In this document: positions 17,854 to 26,610 of the stretch, piece by piece
Layout: each line of letters begins with the position of its first letter
How positions within the stretch are numbered: the first letter of the stretch is position 1
DNA from: Amycolatopsis arida
GTDB lineage: Bacteria > Actinomycetota > Actinomycetes > Mycobacteriales > Pseudonocardiaceae
Direction: 5' to 3'
Assembly: GCF_900115565.1 (NCBI RefSeq)
Contig: NZ_FOWW01000001.1
Coordinates: 315,731 to 379,730 of the forward strand
Length of the DNA: 64,000 bases
Translations under genes and position numbers: made by a program
The notes under the pieces: generated by a model
Database searches by the model: none
Seen by the model: only the letters and a program-made list of their open reading frames with translations
What the model was told of the DNA's origin: nothing

Positions 17854-18415
17854 GGTCGAGCCGCACCGGGAACGGGCTGTCCACCGCGACCTGCCCGCTC
17901 GCCTCGAACGACTCCCGGTAGCCGAACTCCCCGGTGAGGTGGTACCCGGTCACCGACACCGGCCGGTTCAGGTCCACCAACCAGTAGTGCGGGATGCCGG
18001 CCTCGGCGTACTCGTCGGGCTTGTCCCGGGTGTCCGGCCGCACCGACCCCGGCGACACGATCTCCACCACGAGCAGCACGTCCTCCGCCCGTTGCCGTGG
18101 TCCGGACATGTCGACCGACGGCCGCAGCACGACCAGATCGGGAACGCGGATCCTCAGCGGCGACTCGGCGAGCAGCACCTCCACCTCGGGCGCCAACGTC
18201 ATACCGCTCGGAACCTGGGCGTCGAGCTGGACGATCAGCTTCGCGAGGGCGATCTGATGGAGAGTCGCCGGCCGGGGGGACACGATCAGGACACCGTCCT
18301 CGACCTCGTAGCGGTAGCGGGTGTCCTCCTCGATGGCGTCGAAGTCGGCCAGTGCGACCGGCGGCGCCGGCAACCGCAGCCACCGCTGGTCGGGGTACGC
18401 GCCTGGGAACGCCAT
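17831..18415 (-). CDS. Uma2-family (DUF820) putative restriction-like nuclease
   Basis: A 194-residue protein with the Uma2/DUF820 core: YEVEDGVLIVSPRP, then RVPDLVVLRPS, VEIVSPGSVRPDTRDKPDEYAEAGIPHYWLVD, which supplies the D...E-x-V and Lys of a PD-(D/E)xK fold. Members are widespread and multicopy in actinobacteria and cyanobacteria; the cellular role is not settled. It ends inside the last codons of the convergent MFS gene. No partner gene is evident. Confidence 0.85.
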   Translation of the reverse strand: MAFPGAYPDQRWLRLPAPPVALADFDAIEEDTRYRYEVEDGVLIVSPRPATLHQIALAKLIVQLDAQVPSGMTLAPEVEVLLAESPLRIRVPDLVVLRPSVDMSGPRQRAEDVLLVVEIVSPGSVRPDTRDKPDEYAEAGIPHYWLVDLNRPVSVTGYHLTGEFGYRESFEASGQVAVDSPFPVRLDLTRLPAR

Positions 18416-18488
18416 GGGTGTACCACCTCCTCACGGAGAGCCTAGCCGCGTCACCGGCCGGCAACCCGTTCCCTCGATCAGGGTGTCG

Positions 18489-19715
18489 CTAGGGGAGCAG
18501 GGCGGCGAGGTCGCCCTCGCGCAGCCGGTCCCCTGTCGCCGGTACCTGTCCGTCCACCAGGGCTTTCAGCGTGTCGCCGTGCTCCCAGTCGTTGACGTTC
18601 ATCGCCGCGGTGACCTTGCCGTCGCGCAGCCAGAAGGCCAGGAACCGGCGCCCGGCGAGGTCGCCACGCACCACCACCTCGTCGGTGTCCACGTCGGCCA
18701 GTCCGCGGTACTCGCAGCCCAGGTCGTACTGGTCGGTGAAGAAGTACGGCGCGCGCACGTACGGCTCGTGCCCGCCGAGCAGGTTGCCGGCCACGTGCGC
18801 GCCCTGGTTCTTCGCGTTCGCCCAGTGCTCCACCCGCACCCGCCGGCCGTACCGGGGGTGGAAGTGCGCCGCGATGTCACCGGCCGCGTACACGTCGGGC
18901 GCGGCGGTGCGCAGCCCGGCGTCCACCGCCACCCCGCCGTCGTCGGCCAGCTCGAGCCCCGCGGTGTGCGCCAGCTCCGTCCGCGGCTGCACGCCCACCG
19001 CGACCAGCACCACGTCCGCCGGCAGCTCGGTCCCGTCCGCCAGCCGCACGCCGCGCACCCGCTCCGGCCCGCCGGTGAGCTCGGCGACGGCCGCGCCCAG
19101 CTCCCAGCGCACCCCGTGCTCGCCGTGCAGGTCACGGAAGACCTCGGCCACCTCGTCGCCGAGCACACCCTGCAGCGGCAACGCCGACTGGTCGACCACG
19201 GTCACCTCGGCGCCGTGTCGGCGGGCCGCGGCGGCCGCCTCGGTGCCGATCCACCCGGCCCCGACGATCACCACCCGCTCGGCCTCCTGGAACGCCGCGC
19301 GCAACCCGAGCGCACTGTCCAGCGTGCGCAGGTGCCAGACCCCCGGCAGGTCGGCGCCCGGCACCGGCAGCCGACGCGGCACCGACCCGGTGGCCAGCAG
19401 CAACCGGTCGTAGGGATGCTCCGCGCCGGCCGAGTCCCGCACCACCCGCGCCCCGAGCTCGACCCTGGTCGCGATCACCCCGGAGCGCAGCTCGATGCCG
19501 CGCTCGGCGTAGAAGCCCGGCTCGTGCACCCAGTCGGGCTCGTCGGCCTCGCCCAGCAGCACCGCCTTGGACAGCGCGGGTAACTCGTACGGGCGATGGC
19601 TTTCCTCCGCGAGCAGGACCACGTCTCCCGAGTAGCCGCGCTCCCGCAGCTCGCCGGCCGCGGTGGCACCGGCCAGTCCGCCACCGATGATCACGATTCG
19701 GCTGGGCTCGGGCAT
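18489..19715 (-). CDS. FAD/NAD(P)-dependent oxidoreductase, ferredoxin reductase-like
   Basis: A 408-residue pyridine-nucleotide disulfide-oxidoreductase family protein. It has an N-terminal FAD fold (RIVIIGGGLAGATAAGELRERGY), a second nucleotide-binding fold (RVVIVGAGWIGTEAAAAARR) near residue 150, the FAD-binding VYAAGDIA near 285 and a C-terminal reductase domain. No redox-active CxxC is seen, so it fits rubredoxin/ferredoxin reductases that serve P450s or dioxygenases rather than thioredoxin-type enzymes. GAGGAG lies nine bases before the ATG. No P450 or ferredoxin gene lies alongside, so its partner is elsewhere. Confidence 0.85.
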   Translation of the reverse strand: MPEPSRIVIIGGGLAGATAAGELRERGYSGDVVLLAEESHRPYELPALSKAVLLGEADEPDWVHEPGFYAERGIELRSGVIATRVELGARVVRDSAGAEHPYDRLLLATGSVPRRLPVPGADLPGVWHLRTLDSALGLRAAFQEAERVVIVGAGWIGTEAAAAARRHGAEVTVVDQSALPLQGVLGDEVAEVFRDLHGEHGVRWELGAAVAELTGGPERVRGVRLADGTELPADVVLVAVGVQPRTELAHTAGLELADDGGVAVDAGLRTAAPDVYAAGDIAAHFHPRYGRRVRVEHWANAKNQGAHVAGNLLGGHEPYVRAPYFFTDQYDLGCEYRGLADVDTDEVVVRGDLAGRRFLAFWLRDGKVTAAMNVNDWEHGDTLKALVDGQVPATGDRLREGDLAALLP

Positions 19716-19895
19716 GCGTCATCTCCTCGGACGAGCGGTCAGCGCGACACCGAGGACGTTACCGGCGTGACCCACCCCCGGCAGCCCCGATCGGGTGGTC
19801 GATGGCCGGTTTCGGGTGATCGCGTCATGCCCGCCCGAACCGGACGTCCCATCCTCGAACGCACGAGGAACGCGAGAAGTCGAGGGGCGAGGGAC

Positions 19896-20099
19896 GTGGC
19901 AGTGCGGGACGAATGGGCGATCAGCTGCCGGGACATCGCGGGCAGGCGGCGCGAGCTGACGGTGTTCGTCAGCAGTGACCGCGTGGTCCTCGTCGCACCA
20001 CCGGGCGAGGCCGCCGTGCTCGCCCCGCTGGACGTCGGCCGGTTGCGGGCGGCGCTGCGCGACGCCGTGGTGGCCGTGGCCCGCGCCGGCAACGGGTAG
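19896..20099 (+). CDS. Small hypothetical protein
   Basis: A 67-residue basic protein starting at the GTG at 19896, preceded by GAGGGGCGAGGG. Residues ITVFVSSDRVVLVAPPGEAAVL then LDVGRLRAALRDAVVAVARA suggest a small alpha/beta fold with a C-terminal helix. I recognise no domain. It is in the style of short conserved actinobacterial proteins, and the stop abuts the stop of the convergent GH172 gene with no gap. An ATG-initiated longer form from 19827 is possible. Confidence 0.5.
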   Translation: MAVRDEWAISCRDIAGRRRELTVFVSSDRVVLVAPPGEAAVLAPLDVGRLRAALRDAVVAVARAGNG

Positions 20100-21257
20100 T
20101 CAGGGGAACAGGAACTCCAGCTCGTCGGGCCGCTCGTACTCCCGGCGGTCGAGGTCGGCGGTCGCCGCGGCGATGTCCACCCTCGGCACCGGCTGCGGCC
20201 GGGCGCACAGGGTGAACGCGGTGGCGCAGTAGTCGTCGACCCGTTCGAACAGCCCGGTCGCGATCACCGGGCCCTCCCGGTGCCGCACGCCGCGCCCGGC
20301 GACCCGCCCTCCTTCGACCGCCGCGCGCAGCCGCTCCTCCTCGCCGGCCAGGAAGTGGTCGGCACCGATCTGCTGCACGGTCACCCGCAGCTCCTCGGCG
20401 AACATCACCGGATCCAGCACGTGCCAGCGGTAGCACCCCACGAAGTCCGGCAGCGTGCCCAGCCCCGCGTCCGGCGGCTTCACCTCGAGCGGCACCCCGC
20501 CGTAGGGCGCGCAGTGCACGCCCATCCCCCACGCCGTGCCGACGTAGTCCTCCAGGCCGGTGCCGCAGATGGTCGGCAGGTCGGTGTCGCCGTCGAGGTA
20601 CATCTTGACCTCGCCCTCGCCGTACCAGGTCCCCCGGTCGAGCGGCCGGATGCCGAGCACGCAGCCGAGGAACCGGCCGGGTCCGCGCAGCCCCTCGGCG
20701 ATCACGAAGTCCTGGCGCAACGTGGTCGGGTTCTGCCGGCTGAACCGCGCGTGCAACCGCCCGGCGCCGGGGTCCGCGCCCAGGGTGAGGTCGAGCTGGA
20801 AGTACACCGGCAGGGTCCGGTCCGAGCCGTTGACCAGCTCCACCCGGATCCGGTCGCCGAACGGCATGGGGATGTAGCTGTTGAACCCGCGCCCTTCCTG
20901 GACGGTGGTGAGCGCGCTGACCAGCGGCTTGGGCCGGCCGTGCGGCACGCCAAAGAAGTCCGCGCACGGCACCGAGACGCTCGGCTCGTCGAGGTCGTCG
21001 TAGAACACCTCGAGGTACACCGCGCGGGTGCGCTCCGGCGGCCCCGGCGGGAAGGTCAGCCACAGGTGCCGGACGGTGCCCGGCCCGGGCAGGTCGGCCA
21101 GGGTGACGCGTTCCCCCGCGGCGACATCGCGGCTCGGCGCGCCCTTGCGCCCGTGTGCCGCCACGCCGCCGGCGCCTCGCTCCCCGGCCGGGTTCTCGAA
21201 GGTGACCGAGCGGCACTCCAGCGTCGGCGAGACCGTGGTCAGGTCGCGGACGTCCAT
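20100..21257 (-). CDS. DUF2961 / glycoside hydrolase family 172 protein
   Basis: A 385-residue cytosolic protein (no signal peptide) matching the DUF2961 family, now GH172. Known members act on fructofuranose or arabinofuranose linkages, including arabinan of the actinobacterial cell wall. Recognisable blocks are LADLPGPGTVRHLWLTFP, SVPCADFFGVPHG, FNSYIPMPFGDRIRVEL, and the central GTWYGEGEVKMYLDGD followed by LPTICGTGLEDYVGTAWGMG, which holds the acidic catalytic residues. Lack of an export signal suggests an intracellular substrate or oligosaccharide. It is divergent from the AraC regulator at 21376, which may control it. Confidence 0.82.
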   Translation of the reverse strand: MDVRDLTTVSPTLECRSVTFENPAGERGAGGVAAHGRKGAPSRDVAAGERVTLADLPGPGTVRHLWLTFPPGPPERTRAVYLEVFYDDLDEPSVSVPCADFFGVPHGRPKPLVSALTTVQEGRGFNSYIPMPFGDRIRVELVNGSDRTLPVYFQLDLTLGADPGAGRLHARFSRQNPTTLRQDFVIAEGLRGPGRFLGCVLGIRPLDRGTWYGEGEVKMYLDGDTDLPTICGTGLEDYVGTAWGMGVHCAPYGGVPLEVKPPDAGLGTLPDFVGCYRWHVLDPVMFAEELRVTVQQIGADHFLAGEEERLRAAVEGGRVAGRGVRHREGPVIATGLFERVDDYCATAFTLCARPQPVPRVDIAAATADLDRREYERPDELEFLFP

Positions 21258-21375
21258 ACCAGAACGGTAGCGAGGCCCGCCCCGTCCGTGCAGCGGCACA
21301 GGCGGCCGGCGAGTGACTCTTGGGAAGATACCTGCAAGTTTGCACGGAAGTTACGGGCTTCTCGATGGAGGCAGC

Positions 21376-22509
21376 GTGTGCGCAACCAAGGGCCACGTTT
21401 ACTCGTTTCGATACTTACGTTCATACCCGACCGTAAGTAAAATCCGGCGGCACCCGACGTCGGCATGGACTCGAGGAGCGGGCACGGCGCTTCGGACGGT
21501 TCCCGCGCACTACGTGGAGGCGGCCCTGCTCGGCGCGCGGCGGGCCGGGCACGACGGCGTCGCGCTGCTGGCCAGGGCGGGCATCGCCCCCACCGGCTCG
21601 GCCGGCAGCGCCGGCAGCGCGGTCCACGGCCGGGTGAGCGTCTGCCAGTTCACCCGGCTGGTCCGCGTGTTGCTGGAGGTGCTCGACGACGAGTTCCTCG
21701 GCAGGACGACGCAGAAGGTGCCGCGCGGGGCGTTCGCGGTGATGTGCGAGAGCGCGGTACACGCCGACGACCTGGCGCATGCGTTGCGCCGAATGTGCCG
21801 CTTCTACCGGTTGCTGCCCGGGGCGCCGCCGATGCGGCTGCGGCCGGAGCAGGACACGCTGCGGTTCGAGTGCGCGATCGCGCCGGAGTCCGATCCGGAC
21901 CGGTTCCTGAGCGAGTCGATGCTGCGGTTGACGCACCACTTCGCCAGCTGGCTGATCGGGAGGCGCACGGCGGTGCGGCTCGCGACGTTCCCATACCCGC
22001 CGCCCGCGCACGCCGGCGATTACCCGATCGTGTTCGGCTGCCCGGCCCGGTTCTGTGCCGGCACCCTCGCGCTGGTGTTCAGCCCGGCGGCCCTGCCGGC
22101 GCCGATCGTGCGGGACGAGCACTCGCTGGAGCGGTTCCTTCGGTGTACGCCCTCACCGCTGCTGTGCGGGCGGGACGAGGACATCACCAGCGTGGCCGAC
22201 CAGGTGCGGGGGATCCTCGAGCGGAGCCTCGACGGCGAGGTGGCCACGCCGGGCGAGGTGGCCCGGCGGCTGCGGGTCAGCCAGCAGACGCTGCGTCGGC
22301 GGCTGGCGCGGGAGAAGACGTCGTTCGCCGAGATCCGCGACGCGTTGTTCCGGGACATCGCGATCTCCACGCTCGCCGCGGGGACGGGATCGGTGAGCTA
22401 TCTCGCGGAGCGGCTGGGGTTCTCGGAGCCGAGCGCGTTCCGCCGGGCCTTCAAGCGGTGGACCGGGTCGTCGCCGAGCGCGTTCCATCCGGGCAAGCTC
22501 GCCGGGTGA
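21376..22509 (+). CDS. AraC-family transcriptional regulator
   Basis: About 377 residues. The N-terminal 200 residues resemble the arabinose-binding-like domain of OruR/ArgR-type AraC proteins (TVPAHYVEAALLGARRAGHDG). The C-terminal 95 residues carry two helix-turn-helix motifs (VATPGEVARRLRVSQQTLRRRL and GSVSYLAERLGFSEPSAFRRAFKRWTG). The start is uncertain: the GTG at 21376 has GGAGG four bases upstream, but the frame opens at 21313 and the conserved homology begins only near 21500. The first 100 bases are unusually AT-rich and include an inverted repeat, so the gene may begin later or autoregulate there. It is divergent from the GH172 gene. Confidence 0.78.
   Translation: MCATKGHVYSFRYLRSYPTVSKIRRHPTSAWTRGAGTALRTVPAHYVEAALLGARRAGHDGVALLARAGIAPTGSAGSAGSAVHGRVSVCQFTRLVRVLLEVLDDEFLGRTTQKVPRGAFAVMCESAVHADDLAHALRRMCRFYRLLPGAPPMRLRPEQDTLRFECAIAPESDPDRFLSESMLRLTHHFASWLIGRRTAVRLATFPYPPPAHAGDYPIVFGCPARFCAGTLALVFSPAALPAPIVRDEHSLERFLRCTPSPLLCGRDEDITSVADQVRGILERSLDGEVATPGEVARRLRVSQQTLRRRLAREKTSFAEIRDALFRDIAISTLAAGTGSVSYLAERLGFSEPSAFRRAFKRWTGSSPSAFHPGKLAG
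21412..21439. promoter_or_regulatory. 8-bp inverted repeat, possible operator
   Basis: TACTTACG (21412-21419) and CGTAAGTA (21432-21439) are a perfect inverted pair with a 12-base spacer in an AT-rich pocket. It lies at the 5' end of the AraC gene frame and about 160 bases upstream of the divergent GH172 gene. Operator function is inferred. Confidence 0.35.
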
Positions 22510-22548
22510 CCGGTCGCGCCGGCGGCCGGGGACGGGTAGACAGGACCT

Positions 22549-23205
22549 ATGGATCATGAGCTGTGGGCCGAGGTCGACGACTACTTCGCGGGGGTGCTCG
22601 TCGGCGACGACCCGGCGTTGGAGGGCGCGCTGGCGGCGAGCCGGGAAGCCGGGCTGCCGGCGATCGCGGTGTCCGCCGCGCAGGGGAAGCTGTTGAACCT
22701 GCTGGTGCGGTTGTGCGGGGCGCGCAGGGTGCTCGAGGTGGGGACGCTCGGCGGGTACAGCGCGATCTGGATGGCGCGGGCGCTGCCGCCGGGCGGGGAG
22801 CTGGTCACCCTGGAGGCGGATCCGCGCCACGCCGAGGTGGCCAGGTCCAACCTCGACCGAGCCGGACTGGGGTCCGCGGTAGACGTCCGGCTGGGGGCGG
22901 CACTGGCCACGCTGCCGGAGCTGACCGGCCCGTTCGACCTGGCCTTCATCGACGCGGACAAGGAGAACAACCCCGAGTACTTCCGCTGGGCGCTGCGGCT
23001 GTCCCGGCCGGGTGGGGTGATCGTGGTGGACAATGTCGTCCGCGCGGGCGCGGTGGTGCACGGCCCCGCCGACGACCCCAGCGTGCGCGGGGTGCGCGAG
23101 CTGCACGACCTGATCGCCGCCGAGCCCCGGGTGGACGCCACCGCACTGCAGACCGTGGGTGCCAAGGGCTACGACGGCTTCACCCTCGCCCTGGTCACCT
23201 CCTGA
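22549..23205 (+). CDS. SAM-dependent O-methyltransferase
   Basis: A 218-residue class I methyltransferase of the catechol/caffeoyl-CoA O-methyltransferase type. Motif I is VLEVGTLGGYSAIWMARAL. The metal-binding and catalytic stretch is DLAFIDADKENNPEYF, and a further motif is GGVIVVDNVVRAG, giving the Asp/Asp/Asn divalent-metal ligands of this family. Length is typical. It starts 40 bases after the AraC regulator in the same direction and might be co-transcribed. The acceptor substrate cannot be read from sequence. Confidence 0.87.
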   Translation: MDHELWAEVDDYFAGVLVGDDPALEGALAASREAGLPAIAVSAAQGKLLNLLVRLCGARRVLEVGTLGGYSAIWMARALPPGGELVTLEADPRHAEVARSNLDRAGLGSAVDVRLGAALATLPELTGPFDLAFIDADKENNPEYFRWALRLSRPGGVIVVDNVVRAGAVVHGPADDPSVRGVRELHDLIAAEPRVDATALQTVGAKGYDGFTLALVTS

Positions 23206-23240
23206 CCAGCCCACCCCAACCCGTTCCACGCCCCCACCGG

Positions 23241-23324
23241 CGTGTCCGCGCTCCACGCACCCGTGTCCGCGCTCCACGCACCCGTGTCCGCGCTCCACGC
23301 ACCCGTGTCCGCGCGCCGTGCGCG
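23241..23324. repeat. 21-bp tandem repeat
   Basis: Three exact copies of a 21-bp unit (CGTGTCCGCGCTCCACGCAC plus C) at 23241-23261, 23262-23282 and 23283-23303, then a degenerate copy at 23304-23324. Looser relatives with the pattern CGTGTTGGCC-CTCGCGTCAC continue to about 23500. The units are directly abutting with no spacers, so it is not a CRISPR array. Confidence 0.85.
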
Positions 23325-23510
23325 CGTGTTCGCCGTTCCTGTCGCCGTGTTGGCCCCTCGCGTCACGGAGTTTGCCGCTCCCGTCGCCGTGCTGCGCCTC
23401 GCGTCACCTAGTTGACCCCTCGCGTCACTGTTTGGCCCTCGCATCACCGTGTTGGCCGGGGCGTCGACGAGTTGTCCGCTGGCGTCGCCATACTGTTCGC
23501 TCGCGCAGCC

Positions 23511-23617
23511 AGTTGTCCACATCCCCCATCAGTGATCCACAGATTTTCACGACCCCCTTCCGCGGCCCCTGTCATCGGTAGACTGGAAGCGGGGCCGGCC
23601 CCCGGAGTGGGTGGGGG
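23511..23617 (+). repeat. Dispersed intergenic element, copy A
   Basis: Begins AGTTGTCCACA, then AGTGATCCACAGATTTT, CCCCTTCCGCGG, ATCGGTAGACTGGA and a GC-rich palindrome GGGGCCGGCCCC (23591-23602). The same order of blocks occurs at 44304-44401. TTGTCCACA (23513-23521) and TGATCCACA (23533-23541) resemble actinobacterial DnaA boxes. Between the methyltransferase and the DinB gene; no open frame follows it. Confidence 0.7.
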
Positions 23618-23654
23618 ACGCTCTAGTACGGCAGCCGCGCTTTGTGATCGCGGG

Positions 23655-24152
23655 TCACTCGCCGACTTCGCCGTCCGCGAGTTCACGCAGGATGTCGAGG
23701 TGCCCGACGTGTCGGGCGGTTTCTTGGTTGACGTGGGCCATAATCCACCGGATGGTTCGTTGGCCGTCCGCCGTCAGGTCATCCGGTCCTTTGTCGGCGA
23801 GTGCGACGGCGGAATGGGTCCACTCCGTCTGGTAGGCGGCGATGACCGTCGGGGGTGTGTCGGTGTCGGAGAGGTTCCACGAGGGGTCCGGGCTGCCTTG
23901 CCACAGGGAGGGCAGGTCGGCGCCGGCGGCGATGATCGAGATCCAGTACCGTTCCGCGGCCGTGAGGTGCTTGATCACACCGAGCGCGGTCGTGCGGGGT
24001 GAGGTGGCCAGCGGTGCCGCGGTGGCGAGTGCGGGGGTGAGCCCGGCGACCTTGCCGACCGCGGTCTGCCGTGAGAACCGAAGAAAATCCAACTGGAGCC
24101 GCAGTTCGTCGGTCGCGAGTTCGTCGGGCCAGCGCCGATGGGGCATCGTCAC
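23655..24152 (-). CDS. DinB/DUF664 family protein
   Basis: A 165-residue four-helix-bundle protein of the DinB/YfiT superfamily, DUF664 branch. Characteristic blocks are LTAAERYWISIIAAG and the C-terminal RWIMAHVNQETARHVGHLDILREL, which carry metal-ligand histidines (H at LTAAERYW region and HVNQETARHVGH). Members include thiol-dependent S-transferases using mycothiol or bacillithiol, but no substrate can be assigned. The GTG start has GGGAG six bases upstream. It stands alone. Confidence 0.82.
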   Translation of the reverse strand: MTMPHRRWPDELATDELRLQLDFLRFSRQTAVGKVAGLTPALATAAPLATSPRTTALGVIKHLTAAERYWISIIAAGADLPSLWQGSPDPSWNLSDTDTPPTVIAAYQTEWTHSAVALADKGPDDLTADGQRTIRWIMAHVNQETARHVGHLDILRELADGEVGE

Positions 24153-24431
24153 GCGGTACTCCCTGCTTGCCGCATGTTGTGCTCATGGTGTGCCGTGATC
24201 AGAAAGGGCCACCGTGTGGTCACTGTCAAGGCGCGCTGGATGGTGAACAGAACACGGTGGCCGTGCCTCCCACGGTAGCTGACGATCGCCACGCCCGGTG
24301 TGGGCGCGAGCCGGTCAGGTCTGCCGAAGGCAAGGGCCGGCCAGCGTCGTTCAGTGCTCCTGCGCTCCTCGACGGCGGGCAGCGGTGCCCAACAACCACT
24401 GTCCTCTACAGACGACGCTGCCGGCGACCGG

Positions 24432-25181
24432 TCAGCGGAGGAAACCGCGGAGGAGGGATGCCGTCCCCTCGAGGTGCTCGGCCATCGCTCTGCGGGCGGC
24501 GGGCGCGTCGCCGGCCAGGATGGCGTCGACGATGGCCCCGTGTTGCCGGTTCGAGTGGTCCAGGTTGGGCTCGATCAGCGGGATCTCGTCCAGCAGCTGG
24601 TTCACCCGCATCCGCACGTCGGCCAGCACGGTGGTGAGTGACTCCGACGCCGTCATCTCCGCGATCGCCAGGTGGAACCGCGAGTCGCGACGCCGGTAGT
24701 CGGCCACGCTCGCCCCCGTCGCCTCGGCCAGCGTGCCGGTGAGGTGCCGCCGGTCGGCCGGCGGCAACGCCCGCGCGGCCGCCAACTCCGCCGCCCCGGT
24801 CTCCACCACGTACCGCAGGCTCAGCGTGTCCTCCAACTCCCCGGGGTCGACCGCCCGCCCGGCGCCGTGCGGCTCCGGCAGCTGGTCGGTCACGAACGTC
24901 CCGCCGTACCGCCCCCGCCGGGACACCACGTACCCGGCGTCGGCCAGTACGCGGATGGCTTCGCGCAGCGTCACCCGGCTCACCCCGAGCCGCTCGGCCA
25001 ACTCCCGCTCCGCCGGCAACCGCTCCCCCGCGCCAACCACCCCGAGTCGCACGGCCTGCAGCAGCCGCTCCACGGTCTCCTCGAACGCGTTGCCCGCTCG
25101 CACCGGCCGGAACAGCGCCTCCCCCGCGCTGACCCCGCCGCCCGGCCCCTCCGCGGGGGCGCGGTCGGGCTGCGCGTTCAC
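24432..25181 (-). CDS. GntR/FadR-family (FCD) regulator at the end of the glycine operon
   Basis: A 249-residue regulator with an N-terminal winged helix (AERELAERLGVSRVTLREAIRVLADAGYVVSRRGRYGGTFV, about 55-97) and an all-helical FCD ligand domain (115-245) with metal-binding His residues in RFHLAIAEMT and HGAIVDAI. The start is the GTG at 25181 with GAGGAGG upstream. It follows sdaA by 43 bases in the same direction and so is probably the last gene of the gcvP-to-sdaA operon. FCD regulators bind small organic acids or amino acids; regulation of serine or glycine breakdown is a reasonable inference from its position only. Confidence 0.82.
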   Translation of the reverse strand: MNAQPDRAPAEGPGGGVSAGEALFRPVRAGNAFEETVERLLQAVRLGVVGAGERLPAERELAERLGVSRVTLREAIRVLADAGYVVSRRGRYGGTFVTDQLPEPHGAGRAVDPGELEDTLSLRYVVETGAAELAAARALPPADRRHLTGTLAEATGASVADYRRRDSRFHLAIAEMTASESLTTVLADVRMRVNQLLDEIPLIEPNLDHSNRQHGAIVDAILAGDAPAARRAMAEHLEGTASLLRGFLR

Positions 25182-25224
25182 TGTGCCTCCTCGAGTCGAG
25201 TCCCTACTGTCGAGTGTAGAGACG

Positions 25225-26601
25225 TCAGCACTCGATCACGTTGACCGCGAGCCCGCCCCGCGCGGTCTCCTTGTACTTGACCTTCATGTCCGCGCCGGTC
25301 TCGCGCATCGTCTTGATCGCCTTGTCCAGCGACACGACGTGGCTGCCGTCCCCGCGCAGCGCCATCCGCGCCGCGTGGATCGCCTTGGACGCGCCGATCG
25401 CGTTGCGCTCGATGCACGGGATCTGCACCAACCCGCCCACCGGGTCGCAGGTCAACCCCAGGTGGTGCTCCACCCCGATCTCCGCGGCGTTCTCCACCTG
25501 GTCCGGCGTCCCGCCGAGCACCTCGGTGAGCCCGGCCGCCGCCATCGCGCACGCCGACCCCACCTCGCCCTGGCAGCCCACCTCCGCCCCGGAGATCGAC
25601 CCGGTCTGCTTCAGCACCGACCCGATCGCCCCGGCGGTGAGCAGGAACGTCACCACGCCATCGTCGCCGGTGCCGGGCACGAACCGCCGGTAGTAGTGCA
25701 GCACGGCGGGGATGATGCCGGCCGCGCCGTTGGTCGGCGCGGTCACCACGCGCCCACCGCCGGCGTTCTCCTCGTTCACCGCCAGCGCGTACAGGCTGAC
25801 CCAGTCCATCGCGTACAGCGCGTCCCCCGCGCCGTCCTCGGCGCGCAGCTTGTCGTGCAGCCGTTTGGCCCGCCGGGGCACCTTCAGCCCGCCGGGCAGC
25901 ACGCCGTCCCGCGCGCACCCGGCCCGCACGCACTCGACCATGACCTGCCAGATCTCCAGCAGCCCCGCCCGCACGTCCGCGGCGGACCGCCAGGTGAGCT
26001 CGTTGCGCAGCATGACCTCGCTGATCGGCAACCCGGTCTCCCGGCAGTGCCCGAGCAGGTCCGCGCCGGTGCGGAACGGGTACGGCACCGGCGTCGCGTC
26101 CTCGGCGATCGCCGGCTCGCCGGCCATCGCCGACTCGTCCAGCACGAACCCGCCGCCGACCGAGTAGTACGTCCGCTCGCGCACGACCCCGTCGGCCGCG
26201 TCGAAGGCGCGGAACACCATGCCGTTCGGGTGGGCGGGCAACGAGCGCCGCCGGTGCAGCACCAGGTCGTCGTCCTCGCGGAAGTCGATCGCGTGCCGGC
26301 CCAGCAGCCGCAGCCGCCGCGCGGATCGGATCCCGGCCACGATGCCCGGCACGGCGTCGGTGTCCACCGACTCGGGCCGTTCGCCGAGCAGGCCGAGCAG
26401 CACGGCCTTGCCGCTGCCGTGCCCGTGCCCGGTCGCGCCGAGCGAGCCGAACAGCTCGGCACGCACCCGCGTCACCCGGTCCAGCGACCCGTCGGCGGCC
26501 AACCCCTCGGCGAAGGTGCGTGCCGCGCGCATCGGGCCCACCGTGTGCGAGCTGCTGGGTCCGATGCCGATGGAGAACAGGTCGAAGACGCTGATCGCCA
26601 T
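25225..26601 (-). CDS. sdaA: L-serine ammonia-lyase (iron-sulfur type)
   Basis: A 458-residue single-chain L-serine dehydratase, which deaminates L-serine to pyruvate and ammonia using a [4Fe-4S] cluster. It begins [24 protein letters not shown], the family's N-terminal signature. Cysteines for the cluster lie in [16 protein letters not shown] and in [21 protein letters not shown]. Length is normal for the fused alpha/beta type. It starts nine bases after the lipA stop. In this operon it removes the serine formed by GlyA from glycine and one-carbon units, channelling glycine to pyruvate. Confidence 0.93.
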   Translation of the reverse strand: MAISVFDLFSIGIGPSSSHTVGPMRAARTFAEGLAADGSLDRVTRVRAELFGSLGATGHGHGSGKAVLLGLLGERPESVDTDAVPGIVAGIRSARRLRLLGRHAIDFREDDDLVLHRRRSLPAHPNGMVFRAFDAADGVVRERTYYSVGGGFVLDESAMAGEPAIAEDATPVPYPFRTGADLLGHCRETGLPISEVMLRNELTWRSAADVRAGLLEIWQVMVECVRAGCARDGVLPGGLKVPRRAKRLHDKLRAEDGAGDALYAMDWVSLYALAVNEENAGGGRVVTAPTNGAAGIIPAVLHYYRRFVPGTGDDGVVTFLLTAGAIGSVLKQTGSISGAEVGCQGEVGSACAMAAAGLTEVLGGTPDQVENAAEIGVEHHLGLTCDPVGGLVQIPCIERNAIGASKAIHAARMALRGDGSHVVSLDKAIKTMRETGADMKVKYKETARGGLAVNVIEC

Positions 26602-26610
26602 GGCCGACTC

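Larger units (their letters stand above)
23206..23654. other. 449-bp gene-free stretch with two repeat features
   Basis: No coding frame here looks real; open frames translate to low-complexity RVRAPRT-type repeats. The first part (23241-23500) is a decaying array of about 21-bp units; the last part (23511-23617) is one copy of a dispersed element that recurs at 44304. Confidence 0.7.

Noticed and set aside
23241-23324. Short CRISPR array
   Set aside because: The 21-bp units abut without spacers and no cas gene is present.
23511-23617. Replication origin because of DnaA-like boxes
   Set aside because: Only two boxes, no AT-rich unwinding region, no dnaA/dnaN nearby, and the element occurs twice.
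24153-24431. Possible gene or RNA between the DinB and GntR genes
   Set aside because: No frame with a sensible product, no conserved RNA fold recognised; nothing further seen in these 279 bases.
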